Origin: Candidatus Gemmiger excrementipullorum
GTDB taxonomy: Bacteria > Bacillota > Clostridia > Oscillospirales > Ruminococcaceae
Direction: 5' to 3'
DNA: 49,054 bases
Assembly (NCBI GenBank): GCA_019115045.1
Contig: DXEI01000117.1
Span: forward strand, 1-49,054
The position numbers and the translations under genes are program-made. Shown here piece after piece: positions 24,298 to 32,904 of the stretch (positions within the stretch are counted from its first letter, which is position 1; each line of letters opens with the position of its first letter). The notes beneath the pieces are model-generated. The model was given only the letters and a program-made list of their open reading frames with translations. It had not been told where the DNA came from and did not search any database.

Positions 24298-26506
24298 GCC
24301 TGAAACGATCTATATCAACCGGGAACTCAGCTGGCTGGACTTTGACAACCGCGTGCTGGCCCTGGCCAAAGAAAAGAACGTGCCGCTGGGCGAGCGGATC
24401 AAGTTCGCCGCCATTTTCGGCAGCAATATGGACGAGTTCTTTATGGTGCGCGTCGGTTCGCTGTACGACCAGACGCTGCTGAAAAACAACAAACCCGACA
24501 TCGTCACCCACATGACGGCGTCCGAGCAGATCGCAGCCATCACGCCGCGCGTGGCAGAGCTGCAGGCCAAGTGCGATAAATACTACCAGCATCTGATCGA
24601 GCAGCTGGCGGCGGCCGGGTATAAAAAAGTCGATTTCAACAAACTGACCAAACAGCAGGAGCATTTCTGGAAAGCGTATTTCCAGCGCGAGCTGATGCCG
24701 CTGCTCAGCCCGCAGATCGTCGACGCGCGCCATCCGTTCCCGTTTTTGAACAACAAGGACATCTACTATATCGCGCAGCTCTTCCACAAAGGGGAGGGCG
24801 TCAGCTTCGGCATCGTGCCGGTCAGCGACCGGTTTGAGCGCGTGATGTTCATCAAGGACGGCGACGCGACCTGCTTTGCGTTTATTGAGGAACTGGTCGC
24901 CCGCTATGCGGCGACGATCTTCAACGCCAGCACGGTGCAGAAGCAGTGCCTGTTCCGTGTCACGCGCAACGCCGACATCACCGTGGACGAAGGCATGATG
25001 GACCACGACATCGACTTCCGCGATGTGATGAGCGAGCTGCTGAAAAAGCGCCGCAAGCTCGCGGCCGTGCGCCTGCAGTTCTGGCCCGAAGCCCCGCAGG
25101 AGATCGTCAAGTTCCTGCGCGAGAAACTCGTGGTGCCTTCCTCCCGCTGCTATACACAGACTTCGCCGCTGGACAGCGCCAGCCTGTTCAAGCTGGCCGG
25201 GCGCATCGCGGGCGACGGCAGCCATGCCGAGATGTTCTACCCGGCCGCCAAACCGATGCAGGCCCCGGCCGGGTACGACCTCTACACCGAGGTGCGCAAG
25301 CACGATGTGCTGCTGGCCTACCCCTACCAGAGCATCCGGCCGTTCATCCGCATGCTGCAGCGCGCGGGGTCGGACCCGGACGTCGTTTCCATCAAGATGA
25401 CGCTGTACCGCATGGCCAGCGACTCCCAGATCGTCGCGGCGCTCATCAACGCGGCCGAAAACGGCAAGGAAGTCGTGGCGATGGTAGAGCTGCGCGCCCG
25501 CTTTGACGAGCAGAACAACATCGACTGGTCCAAACAGCTGCAGGACGCCGGCTGCACCGTGCTGTACGGCTTTGACGATTACAAGGTACATTCCAAGCTG
25601 ACGCTGATCACCAGCCGCGTGAACGGCAAATACCACTACCTGACGCAGATCGGCACCGGCAACTACAACGAAAAGACCAGCGAGCAGTACACCGACCTCT
25701 CTTTCATCACGACCCGCCAGGAGATCGGCGAGGAAGCCAGCGCCGTCTTCAACAACATGGCCCTGCAGCGCCTGACCAGCGACGTCGGCACCATGCTGGT
25801 GGCGCCGCTGCACTTCAAGACTGTGCTGCTGGAGGAGATGGACCGCCAGATCGCCCGCGCGATGCAGGGGCAGGAGGCTTCCATCATCCTGAAAAACAAC
25901 TCCATCAACGACCCGCAGATCATGGCCAAGATCATCGAGGCCAGCTGCGCCGGCGTGCGCGTCGATATGATCGTGCGCGGCATCTGCTGTGTGCGTGCCG
26001 GCGTGCCCGGATATACCGAGAACGTGCATATCCGCAGCATCGTGGGCCGGTATCTGGAACACTCCCGCATCTACTGCTTTGGCAGCGGCGAGGATATGCG
26101 CATCTACATCGCGTCGGGCGACTTCCTGACCCGCAATACCGAGCGCCGCGTCGAAGTCGGCGTGCGTGTGGACGATGCGGCCATCGCCAAAAAGCTGCGC
26201 GGCATCCTGGACCTGCAGCTGCGCGACACCGTCAACGCGCGGGAGATGCAGCCCGACGGCACCTACACCAAGGTCAAACCGGCCGAAGGGCAGCCCCCTG
26301 TCGACAGCCAGATGGCGATGTTTGGCTATTTCCAGAACAGTTTTGCGGCGCCCGAACCGCCGAAACCGGCCAAAACGCCGGAACCGCCCAGACCGGCCGC
26401 CCCCAAGGCCGTGGCGAAACCCGTCAACCGCAAAACCTCGCCGCTGCGCCCGTCCCGCCCGGGGCTGTGGCAGAACCTGTTTGGCCGCGGCAGCGGCAAA
26501 AAATAA
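24269..26506 (+). CDS. ppk1: Polyphosphate kinase 1
   Basis: The 745-residue enzyme reversibly polymerises the terminal phosphate of ATP into polyphosphate. The N domain starts INRELSWLDFDNRVL, and both active-site histidines are present: H441 in YKVHSKLTL (the phospho-enzyme residue) and H598 in EHSRIYCF. The C-terminal 65 residues are a Pro/Lys/Arg-rich extension (about 680-745) beyond the usual domain and look disordered. Start: ATG 24269 lies in comEA with a poor ribosome site; TTG 24290 has AGGAGG nine bases upstream and gives the N terminus typical of PPK, so it is a serious alternative. A START-like protein follows after 13 bases. Confidence 0.95.
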   Translation: MDRRKRNLDKPETIYINRELSWLDFDNRVLALAKEKNVPLGERIKFAAIFGSNMDEFFMVRVGSLYDQTLLKNNKPDIVTHMTASEQIAAITPRVAELQAKCDKYYQHLIEQLAAAGYKKVDFNKLTKQQEHFWKAYFQRELMPLLSPQIVDARHPFPFLNNKDIYYIAQLFHKGEGVSFGIVPVSDRFERVMFIKDGDATCFAFIEELVARYAATIFNASTVQKQCLFRVTRNADITVDEGMMDHDIDFRDVMSELLKKRRKLAAVRLQFWPEAPQEIVKFLREKLVVPSSRCYTQTSPLDSASLFKLAGRIAGDGSHAEMFYPAAKPMQAPAGYDLYTEVRKHDVLLAYPYQSIRPFIRMLQRAGSDPDVVSIKMTLYRMASDSQIVAALINAAENGKEVVAMVELRARFDEQNNIDWSKQLQDAGCTVLYGFDDYKVHSKLTLITSRVNGKYHYLTQIGTGNYNEKTSEQYTDLSFITTRQEIGEEASAVFNNMALQRLTSDVGTMLVAPLHFKTVLLEEMDRQIARAMQGQEASIILKNNSINDPQIMAKIIEASCAGVRVDMIVRGICCVRAGVPGYTENVHIRSIVGRYLEHSRIYCFGSGEDMRIYIASGDFLTRNTERRVEVGVRVDDAAIAKKLRGILDLQLRDTVNAREMQPDGTYTKVKPAEGQPPVDSQMAMFGYFQNSFAAPEPPKPAKTPEPPRPAAPKAVAKPVNRKTSPLRPSRPGLWQNLFGRGSGKK

Positions 26507-26519
26507 GGAGGTCGTACCC

Positions 26520-26900
26520 TTGAAAACCTGTGTGATCACCGAAAGTTTTTCCTGTGACCCGGTAAAACTGTGGCTGTACCTGGCCAAGCCGACGCTGAAC
26601 GGCTGGTGCAAGGAAGTGCGCGAATATGAGGAGGACAGCGACGGCATGCGCGCGGTGGAGCGCCACACTGACGGCAAGGAAGTGCAGCTACAGTTCACCC
26701 GCCGCGAAAAAGGCCGCTGCCTGAGCTGTACGTTCCAGTCCGGCAAGATCTCCGGCAACTTCACGGCGATCTTGTTCGGCGGTGGGGACTCCACCACGCT
26801 GGAGGGCACGCTGGAGATCCAGGGCCTGGGGCTTTTTGCCAAACCCATCAAGCTGCTGGAGGCACGCATGACCCAGCTACACAGCGCGCTGGGGGCTTAA
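26520..26900 (+). CDS. Small START/SRPBCC-like protein, function unknown
   Basis: The 126-residue protein starts at TTG 26520 with AAGGAGGTCG upstream and follows ppk1 closely, so the two are likely co-transcribed. It has the alternating strand pattern of a helix-grip (SRPBCC/START-like) fold: the segment SCDPVKLWLYLAKPTLNGWC, then several beta strands and a closing long helix (KPIKLLEARMTQLHSALGA). No catalytic residues can be assigned and the ligand is unknown. The family call is a pattern judgement, moderately certain. Confidence 0.6.
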   Translation: MKTCVITESFSCDPVKLWLYLAKPTLNGWCKEVREYEEDSDGMRAVERHTDGKEVQLQFTRREKGRCLSCTFQSGKISGNFTAILFGGGDSTTLEGTLEIQGLGLFAKPIKLLEARMTQLHSALGA

Positions 26901-26912
26901 AACGGTTTTTCT

Positions 26913-26952
26913 ATCCATACCGGTACAGCAACGCCGGTATGGATATTTTTTT
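26913..26952 (+). terminator. Terminator after the START-like gene
   Basis: ATCCATACCGG (26913-26923) pairs with CCGGTATGGAT (26934-26944) and is followed by a T-run at 26946-26952. It overlaps the candidate sigma-E promoter of the next gene. Confidence 0.88.
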
Positions 26953-26969
26953 GCCCGCCCCTATATACT
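26941..26969 (+). promoter_or_regulatory. Candidate sigma-E promoter of the spoIVFA-like gene
   Basis: GGATATT (26941-26947) and TATATACT (26962-26969) are spaced 14 bases apart, close to the sigma-E consensus KMATATT-N14-15-CATACANT with a few transitions. The -35 half lies in the terminator's 3' arm and T-run, which weakens the call. Confidence 0.4.
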
Positions 26970-26988
26970 GTTGCAGGGGGTGTTTGCC

Positions 26989-27789
26989 GTGTGGGAAGAA
27001 ACCGCCGCCGCATCGCTGCGGCCGCCGTCTGCGCGCCGTAAGGCTGCGCGCCGCCGCAGGGAGGACTGCATCCTGCTGGGGCAGGTATTGCTGTGCCTGG
27101 CGGTGCTGGCGCTGGCCGCCGCTGCCAAAGGGCTGCAATGGCCGGTTTGGCCGCAGCTGCGCCAGGCCTGCGTGCAAGCCCTGCAGCCGGACCAGGGGTT
27201 GTTTTTGGCAGGGGAGCGCAGCCTGGCCAAGTTCACCGAGGAAGCGGTGCAGACTTTAAGCCGCGCCGCAGACGCCCTGCGCCACAGCGCAGAAGACACC
27301 GCTGAAACGGCCGCGCCGCGCGCCGCGCACGGCAAAGCGCAGCCGGCGCCTTCCGGCGCGCGGGAGGAAGCGTATTTCCTCGCGCAGTCGCTGGTGTTCC
27401 CACTGGCGGGCGGGCAGGCCGCGCGCACCTCCGGCTACGGGTGGCGCACCGACCCCATGGGCGGTTCCGGCAGCGATTTCCACCTGGGCAACGACCTGGC
27501 AGCCGCCGAGGGCACGGCGGTTTTGGCGGCGGCCGGCGGCGTCGTCCGCGTGGCGGGCACGCACAGCAGCTATGGCAATTACCTGCGCATCCTGCACGCG
27601 GACGGGGACGAGACGCTCTATGCGCACCTGCAGTATTTGTTCGTGCGCGCCGGGCAGCGGGTCGAAGCCGGGCAGTGCCTGGGCACCGTGGGCCAGACCG
27701 GCAACACGACGGGACCGCACCTGCATTTTGAGCTGCTGCACCAGGGGCTTCGCTATGACCCGACGCAAGCACTGCAAAACGCAGCGTAG
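26989..27789 (+). CDS. Membrane-anchored M23 peptidase-domain protein, SpoIVFA-like
   Basis: The 266-residue protein has a basic N terminus, one membrane segment (about 28-46), a coiled stretch and a C-terminal M23/LytM domain (about 133-260). Zinc residues appear complete: H165 and D169 in FHLGNDLA, H213 in YAHL and H244-x-H246 in PHLHFEL. SpoIVFA in Bacillus also has an M23-type domain on a membrane anchor and forms a complex with SpoIVFB; the next gene here is a SpoIVFB-like protease, which supports that identity. Intact zinc residues would also permit an active peptidoglycan hydrolase. Start: GTG 26989, six bases after GGGGGTG; TTG 26971 is possible. Confidence 0.78.
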   Translation: MWEETAAASLRPPSARRKAARRRREDCILLGQVLLCLAVLALAAAAKGLQWPVWPQLRQACVQALQPDQGLFLAGERSLAKFTEEAVQTLSRAADALRHSAEDTAETAAPRAAHGKAQPAPSGAREEAYFLAQSLVFPLAGGQAARTSGYGWRTDPMGGSGSDFHLGNDLAAAEGTAVLAAAGGVVRVAGTHSSYGNYLRILHADGDETLYAHLQYLFVRAGQRVEAGQCLGTVGQTGNTTGPHLHFELLHQGLRYDPTQALQNAA

Positions 27790-28321
27790 CGCCCGCCTGC
27801 GCTGCCAGGCGCCGCGGGCCTGCCTGTTTCTGCTGGCCGTTTTGCTGGCCTGGGACGGCACCGGGGTGTTGCGGGTCGGCCTTTTGTGCGCGCTGCTGCA
27901 CGAGAGCGGGCACGTGCTGGTCTACCGGCTGTTGTGGGGCCGCTGGCCGGACCTGCAGGCCGCCCCCTGGGGCGTCTGCCTGCTGTGGCGCGGCGTGACG
28001 CCGTCGCCCTGGCAGGAACTGGCGCTGGCGGCGGCCGGGCCCGGCGTCAACCTGCTGGCCTGCGGGGCCGTGCTGGCTGCGATGGATCTGACCGGATGCT
28101 ACCGTTACCTGGGGTACTGGTTCGCCGGCACCAATCTGTTGGTGGCGGGCCTTAACCTGCTGCCGCTGCCGGGGCTGGATGGCGCGCGCATTTTGCAGGC
28201 CGGCGTGCGCCTGCTGCGGGCGGTTGCATTTTGCCCGCGCATACGCTACAATAAACGAAATACCAACACGAAAGGATGCCGAACATGGCGGGATTTTCCC
28301 CAAAATTCAAAGAAGCGCTGA
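27755..28321 (+). CDS. spoIVFB: M50 family site-2 protease, SpoIVFB-like
   Basis: The 188-residue membrane protease has the two hallmark motifs of the SpoIVFB group: HESGH at residues 49-53 (HExxH) and NLLPLPGLDG at 134-143 (the N-x2-P-x-P-x2-D-G metal motif). In Bacillus SpoIVFB cleaves pro-sigma-K in the mother cell. The start overlaps the M23 gene by 35 bases, which is strong operon evidence, and the stop overlaps the next gene by 37. The C-terminal 25 residues are charged and outside the usual fold. sigK is not in the window, so the substrate is inferred. Confidence 0.85.
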   Translation: MTRRKHCKTQRSARLRCQAPRACLFLLAVLLAWDGTGVLRVGLLCALLHESGHVLVYRLLWGRWPDLQAAPWGVCLLWRGVTPSPWQELALAAAGPGVNLLACGAVLAAMDLTGCYRYLGYWFAGTNLLVAGLNLLPLPGLDGARILQAGVRLLRAVAFCPRIRYNKRNTNTKGCRTWRDFPQNSKKR

Positions 28322-30150
28322 GCCTGGTGCAAAAGCCGGGCCGCTACACCGGCGGCGAACCGGGCTGCGTATACAAAGACAAACACAACGTGGATGTGCG
28401 CATGGCGTTCTGTTTCCCCGATACCTACGAGATCGGCATGTCCTTTTTGGGCGAAAAGATCTTGTACGATCTTTTGAACCGGCACGAAAACTGGTGGTGC
28501 GAGCGCGCGTTTATGCCCTGGACCGATATGAAAGAGCAGATGGAACGCCTGGGCATCCCGCTGTACTGCCTGGAAAGCAAGGACCCGCTGACGGAGTTTG
28601 ACATCGTGGGCTTCTCGCTGGAATATGAGCTGTGCTACACCAACGTGCTGGCGATGCTGCGCTTGAGCGGTATCCCGCTGCGCGCGGCGGACCGCGACGA
28701 GCGCTGGCCGCTGATCATTGCAGGCGGCCCCTGCGTGTGCAACGCCGAGCCGATGGCGGACTTTTTTGATGTGATGCAGCTGGGCGAGGGCGAGCAGATG
28801 CTGCAGGACATCTGCGCCACGGTGGAAGCGGGCAAAAAGCAGGGCTGGGACAAAGAGACCCTGCTGCAAGAACTCGCAAAACTGCCCGGCGTTTATGTGC
28901 CGGCGTTCTATGACGTGACCTACCTGCCCGATGGACGCATCGAAGCCATCACCCCCAACCGCCCCGGCGTGCCGGCGCGCGTCACCAAGGCCATCGTCAA
29001 AAACATGGACGACTACGCCCCGCCGGTGGACTTTGTCGTGCCGCTGGTGGGCGCCGTGCAGGACCGCGCCTGCGTCGAGGTGCTGCGCGGCTGCGTGCGC
29101 GGCTGCCGCTTTTGCCAGGCCGGGCAGATCTACCGGCCGTTCCGCGAGCGGTCGCCCCAGCAGATCAGCGACTGCGCGCGCGAGCTGTGCCGCCGTACCG
29201 GGTATGACGAGCTGAGCCTGACGAGCCTTTCGACTTCCGACCATTCGCGGCTGGAGGAAATCCTGGACCGCCTCAATTCCTGGGCGGAGGCCGACCACGT
29301 CAGCCTGTCGCTGCCCTCGCTGCGGGTGGACAACTTCTCGCAGTCGCTGGTGGAAAAGACGACCAAAGTGCGCAAGAGCGGCCTGACCTTTGCGGCGGAA
29401 GCCGGCACGCAGCGCCTGCGCGACGTCATCAACAAAAACGTCACCTGGGAGCAGATCGAACGCGGCTGCCGCATCGCGTTCTCCGAGGGGTATACCTCGG
29501 TCAAGCTTTACTTTATGATGGGCCTGCCCACCGAGACGATGGAGGACATCAAGGGCATCGCCGATACCGCCCAGCGCGTGGTCGATCTGTTCTACCAGAT
29601 CCCCGACCGCCCCAAAGGCAAGGGCGTGCAGGTCACCATCAGCGTCGCCTGCTTTGTGCCCAAGCCCGACACGCCGTTCCAGTTCTGCGCGCAGGACCGC
29701 CGTGAAGCATTGCGCGAAAAGCAGAAATACCTGCTCAGCTGCGTACATTCGCGCAAGATCAAAGTCAACTACCACGACAGCGCCACCAGCGTGCTGGAGG
29801 GCGTGTTCGCCAAAGGCGACCGCCGCCTGGGCCGCGTGATCGAAACGGCGTTTGAGGACGGCGCTTTCTTCGACACGTGGGAGGAGTACTTCGACTACGA
29901 CCGCTGGATGCGGGCGTTTGCCGCCTGCGGCGTCGACCCGGACTTTTACAACTACCGCGCCCTGGGCCTCGATGAAGTGACGCCGTGGAGCCACCTCGAC
30001 GTCGGCGTCAGCCACAGTTTCCTGGTGCGGGAATACCAAAAAGCGCTGCAAGCGCAGACGACGCAGCCCTGCAACCGCCAATGCAGCGCCTGCGGGGCCA
30101 ACAAACTGCTGGGAGGGCCGTGCTTTGACTACCGTCAGGATCTTCTTTGA
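28285..30150 (+). CDS. TIGR03960 family B12-binding radical SAM protein
   Basis: The 621-residue protein has the radical SAM cluster motif C270-x3-C274-x2-C277 in GCVRGCRFCQAG, and the B12-binding-like N-terminal half (about 40-190) typical of this family. The segment SYKVKRL... is absent, but AEAGTQRLRDVINKNV and KLYFMMGLPTETMEDI, both standard radical SAM strands, are intact. Two cysteines near the C terminus (CNRQCSACGANK) add a further possible metal site. The reaction is unknown. It is paired with the TIGR03936 gene, which overlaps its end by 26 bases; the two proteins are fused in some species. ATG 28285 has AAAGGATG upstream. Confidence 0.88.
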   Translation: MAGFSPKFKEALSLVQKPGRYTGGEPGCVYKDKHNVDVRMAFCFPDTYEIGMSFLGEKILYDLLNRHENWWCERAFMPWTDMKEQMERLGIPLYCLESKDPLTEFDIVGFSLEYELCYTNVLAMLRLSGIPLRAADRDERWPLIIAGGPCVCNAEPMADFFDVMQLGEGEQMLQDICATVEAGKKQGWDKETLLQELAKLPGVYVPAFYDVTYLPDGRIEAITPNRPGVPARVTKAIVKNMDDYAPPVDFVVPLVGAVQDRACVEVLRGCVRGCRFCQAGQIYRPFRERSPQQISDCARELCRRTGYDELSLTSLSTSDHSRLEEILDRLNSWAEADHVSLSLPSLRVDNFSQSLVEKTTKVRKSGLTFAAEAGTQRLRDVINKNVTWEQIERGCRIAFSEGYTSVKLYFMMGLPTETMEDIKGIADTAQRVVDLFYQIPDRPKGKGVQVTISVACFVPKPDTPFQFCAQDRREALREKQKYLLSCVHSRKIKVNYHDSATSVLEGVFAKGDRRLGRVIETAFEDGAFFDTWEEYFDYDRWMRAFAACGVDPDFYNYRALGLDEVTPWSHLDVGVSHSFLVREYQKALQAQTTQPCNRQCSACGANKLLGGPCFDYRQDLL

Positions 30151-30775
30151 AAAATGCGGCGAATCCGCTTATATCTCGCTGCTGGACTTGCAGCGCGTGT
30201 TCCACCGCCTGCTCAAGATCAGCGGGCTGCCGGTGTGGTATACCCAGGGCTTCAACCCGCATATCTATCTTTCGTTTTCCTGCCCGCTCTCTCTCGGGCA
30301 GGAAAGCCTGTGCGAGAGCTGCGAGGTCAAGACCGAGCAGGAGCACATCGACGGCGAAGCCTGGCGCGCAGCCCTGCAGCCGCTGATGCCGCGCGGCATC
30401 ACCGTTACCAAAGTCGCCCCGGCGCAGGCAAAAGTCGGCGAGATCGCCACGGCGGCCTACCACATCACGATGCCGGCGGCTTCGGCTGCCGCGCTGGACG
30501 CCTACAACGCCGCCGAAACAGCCGAGGTGACCAAAAAGACCAAGCGCGGGCACAAGACGCTGGACCTGAAACAATATCTGCCGCGCATCGACTATACCGT
30601 GGCAGGGGAGGAACTGGCGTTCGACATCCTGCTGCCCTGCGGCTCGGGCGAGGCACTCAACCTCAACCCGGCGCTGCTGATGGACTGCCTGCACGGGCAG
30701 GGCGGCGCGCCGGCGTGGCAGTGCCAGGTGCTGCGCACCCACCTGTACACGGCATCCGGGCAGGATTTTGCCTGA
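30125..30775 (+). CDS. TIGR03936 family radical SAM-associated protein (DUF2344)
   Basis: The 216-residue protein begins with RIFFEKCGESAYISLLDLQR and has the family pattern ISGLPVWYTQGFNPHIYLSF, both marks of DUF2344. It always accompanies a TIGR03960 radical SAM protein and probably helps present the substrate. The start is TTG at 30125, nine bases after GGGAGGG and inside the end of the preceding gene, giving translational coupling. In other Clostridia this pair is followed by rng, rplU and rpmA; here rpsB comes next instead. Confidence 0.85.
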   Translation: MTTVRIFFEKCGESAYISLLDLQRVFHRLLKISGLPVWYTQGFNPHIYLSFSCPLSLGQESLCESCEVKTEQEHIDGEAWRAALQPLMPRGITVTKVAPAQAKVGEIATAAYHITMPAASAAALDAYNAAETAEVTKKTKRGHKTLDLKQYLPRIDYTVAGEELAFDILLPCGSGEALNLNPALLMDCLHGQGGAPAWQCQVLRTHLYTASGQDFA

Positions 30776-30822
30776 AAAGCCGCTTGCTGCGCACATTTTT
30801 TGCAAAAATACGCAAAAAGCCC

Positions 30823-30851
30823 TTGCAATCCGCAAGGGCTTGTGCTACTAT
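30823..30851 (+). promoter_or_regulatory. Sigma-A promoter of rpsB-tsf
   Basis: TTGCAA (30823-30828), 17 bases, TACTAT (30846-30851). The -35 sits inside a perfect inverted repeat GCCCTTGC-N5-GCAAGGGC (30819-30839). Confidence 0.78.
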
Positions 30852-30857
30852 AGTACG

Positions 30858-30969
30858 GCAATACGCACGCATTGCGTTGTTTTTTTGTGCCCTTTTTCCC
30901 AAAAACAGGGTTAGAAAACATAAAACGCAGTGCGGAGGGTAAAACTAAATTTATTGGAGGAAACAAACA
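30858..30969 (+). promoter_or_regulatory. rpsB leader with hairpin and T-run
   Basis: The leader of about 110 bases contains GCAAT-N8-ATTGC directly followed by GTTG and T7 (about 30858-30886), then a CCCTTTTT/AAAAACAGGG hairpin (about 30890-30912), then the SD GGAGG before ATG. This could be a weak attenuator. No described ribosomal leader family is recognised. Confidence 0.4.
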
Positions 30970-31698
30970 ATGGCAGTCGTATCTATGAAACAGCTTCTGG
31001 AGGCCGGCGTTCACTTTGGCCACCAGACCCGCCGCTGGAACCCCAAGATGGCGAAGTACATCTTCACCGAGCGCAACGGCATCTACATCATCGACCTGCA
31101 GAAGACCGTCAAGAAACTGGACGAGGCGTACAACTTTGTCCGTGATACCGTGGCCGAGGGCGGCGAGATCCTGTTCGTCGGCACCAAAAAGCAGGCGCAG
31201 GAGTCCATCCGTGACGAGGCGACCCGCTGCGGCATGCACTATGTCAACGCGCGTTGGCTGGGCGGCATGCTGACCAACTTCCGCACCATCCGCAAGCGCA
31301 TCGACCGCATGGAGCAGCTCAAGACCATGCAGGCCGACGGCACGTTCGATCTGCTGCCCAAGAAGGAAGTCGTCAAGCTCGAGCTCGAGATGGCCAAGCT
31401 GGACAAATACCTGGGCGGCGTCAAGGACATGAAGACCCTGCCCAAGGCGATGTTCATCGTCGACCCCCACAAGGAGCGCATCGCTGTCTCCGAGGCCCGC
31501 AAGCTGCACATCCCCATCGTGGCCATCGTCGACACCAACTGCGACCCCGATGAGATCGACTACGTGATCCCCGGCAACGACGACGCCATCCGCGCCGTCA
31601 AGCTGATCTCCGGCGCGATGGCCAGCGCTGCCCTCGAGGGCAAGCAGGGCGTCCAGGATGCCCCCGCCGCCGAGACCACCGAGAACGCGGAAGCCTGA
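30970..31698 (+). CDS. rpsB: 30S ribosomal protein S2
   Basis: The 242-residue protein shows S2 signatures: [19 protein letters not shown] at the N terminus, [18 protein letters not shown] near 68-85, and the segment [20 protein letters not shown]. It binds the small subunit late in assembly, near the head and body junction. ATTGGAGGAAAC lies before ATG. A terminator does not separate it from tsf, 51 bases downstream, so they form the classical rpsB-tsf operon. Confidence 0.98.
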   Translation: MAVVSMKQLLEAGVHFGHQTRRWNPKMAKYIFTERNGIYIIDLQKTVKKLDEAYNFVRDTVAEGGEILFVGTKKQAQESIRDEATRCGMHYVNARWLGGMLTNFRTIRKRIDRMEQLKTMQADGTFDLLPKKEVVKLELEMAKLDKYLGGVKDMKTLPKAMFIVDPHKERIAVSEARKLHIPIVAIVDTNCDPDEIDYVIPGNDDAIRAVKLISGAMASAALEGKQGVQDAPAAETTENAEA

Positions 31699-31749
31699 TC
31701 GGGCCGTAAGCGAGATACAACTGGGTAAGATAGAAAGGACAAAGAGACT

Positions 31750-32667
31750 ATGGCTGTTTCTGCAAAAGACGTAATGGAACTGCGCCGCCAGACCGACTGC
31801 GGCATGATGGAATGCAAAAAGGCGCTGACCCAGGCGGATGGCGACTTTGAAAAGGCCATCGAGATCCTGCGCGAGCAGGGCCTGGCCACCGCCAGCAAAA
31901 AGGCCGGCCGCATTGCCGCTGAGGGCATGGTCTACGCCGTTTCTTTCCCGAACTGCGCCGTCGTCGTTGAGGTCAACGCCGAGACCGACTTCGTCGCCAA
32001 GAACGATAAGTTCGTTGAGTTCACCAAGAACCTGGCCGCCGTTGTGGCCGAGCAGAACCCTGCCGACGTCGAGGCGCTGATGGCCTGCAAGATGGACGAC
32101 GGCACGGTGGACGACGCGCTGAAAGCGCTGATCCTCGTCATCAAAGAAAACATCAAGGTCCGCCGTTTTGCCCGCTACGACGGCCACTGCGCGGCCTACG
32201 TCCATGGCGGCGGCACCCACGGCGTCATCGTCAAGTTCGAGACCAGCGACGACGTCGCCGCCAAGGCCGAGTTTGCGGCCTTCGGCAAGGACATCGCCAT
32301 GCAGATCGCTGCGGCCAACCCCAGCTACCTGAACGAGGCGGCTGTCCCGGCTGAGACCATCGCCAAGGAGAAGGAGATCATCCTGGCCCAGATGGCCAAC
32401 GATCCCAAGACCGCCAACAAGCCCGACGCCATCAAAGAGAAGATGGCCATCGGCAAGCTGGGCAAGTTCTACAAAGAGAACTGCCTCGTCGACCAGGCCT
32501 TCATCAAGGACGGCAACATGGACGTCAAGAAGTATGTGGCCGACACTGCCAAGGCGCTGGGCGGCGACATCCAGATCGCTGCTTACACCCACTTCATCAA
32601 GGGCGAAGGCCTCGAGAAGCGCAACGAGGACTTTGCTGCCGAAGTGGCTGCCGCTATCAAGCACTAA
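31750..32667 (+). CDS. tsf: Translation elongation factor Ts
   Basis: The 305-residue guanine nucleotide exchange factor for EF-Tu begins with the conserved VMELRRQTDCGMMECKKAL and has the TDFVAKN motif near residue 82, which inserts into EF-Tu. The C-terminal half has two repeats of the dimerisation core (ANPSYLNEAAVPAETIAKEK). GAAAGGACAA lies upstream of ATG. Terminated by a long hairpin at 32732. Confidence 0.98.
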   Translation: MAVSAKDVMELRRQTDCGMMECKKALTQADGDFEKAIEILREQGLATASKKAGRIAAEGMVYAVSFPNCAVVVEVNAETDFVAKNDKFVEFTKNLAAVVAEQNPADVEALMACKMDDGTVDDALKALILVIKENIKVRRFARYDGHCAAYVHGGGTHGVIVKFETSDDVAAKAEFAAFGKDIAMQIAAANPSYLNEAAVPAETIAKEKEIILAQMANDPKTANKPDAIKEKMAIGKLGKFYKENCLVDQAFIKDGNMDVKKYVADTAKALGGDIQIAAYTHFIKGEGLEKRNEDFAAEVAAAIKH

Positions 32668-32731
32668 ACCTGTCCAGAGACAAACGAAGGTGTCAAGCGG
32701 ACCCGATCGTTTGTCAAAAATGGGATAGAAT

Positions 32732-32777
32732 AACGGAGTAATGTGGAGAAGATGTCTCCCGTTACTCCGTTTTTTTG
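32732..32777 (+). terminator. Terminator after tsf
   Basis: AACGGAGTAA pairs with TTACTCCGTT, with an inner GGAGA/TCTCC hairpin, followed by T7 (32771-32777). Confidence 0.92.
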
Positions 32778-32874
32778 TTTTGTGCAGGAGCGGGAGGACA
32801 GGCTGGCGGAACGCGGCCGCCCCGTTTGGGGACAGATGAGGGACACGCATTGGTTCTACTTCGGCCCGCCCGCA

Positions 32875-32882
32875 CATACAGT
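32875..32882 (+). promoter_or_regulatory. Sigma-E-like -10 box before spoIIIAA
   Basis: CATACAGT fits CATACANT in all fixed positions, 22 bases before ATG; the -35 position is weak. The spoIIIA operon is sigma-E-driven in Bacillus, which agrees. The resulting leader would be very short. Confidence 0.45.
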
Positions 32883-32904
32883 GCAGTGTGAGGTGAGGAC
32901 AACC

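Noticed and set aside
24236-26869. Long minus-strand open frame opposite ppk1
   Set aside because: Same reason: a shadow of the coding strand with no ribosome site and no recognisable domain.
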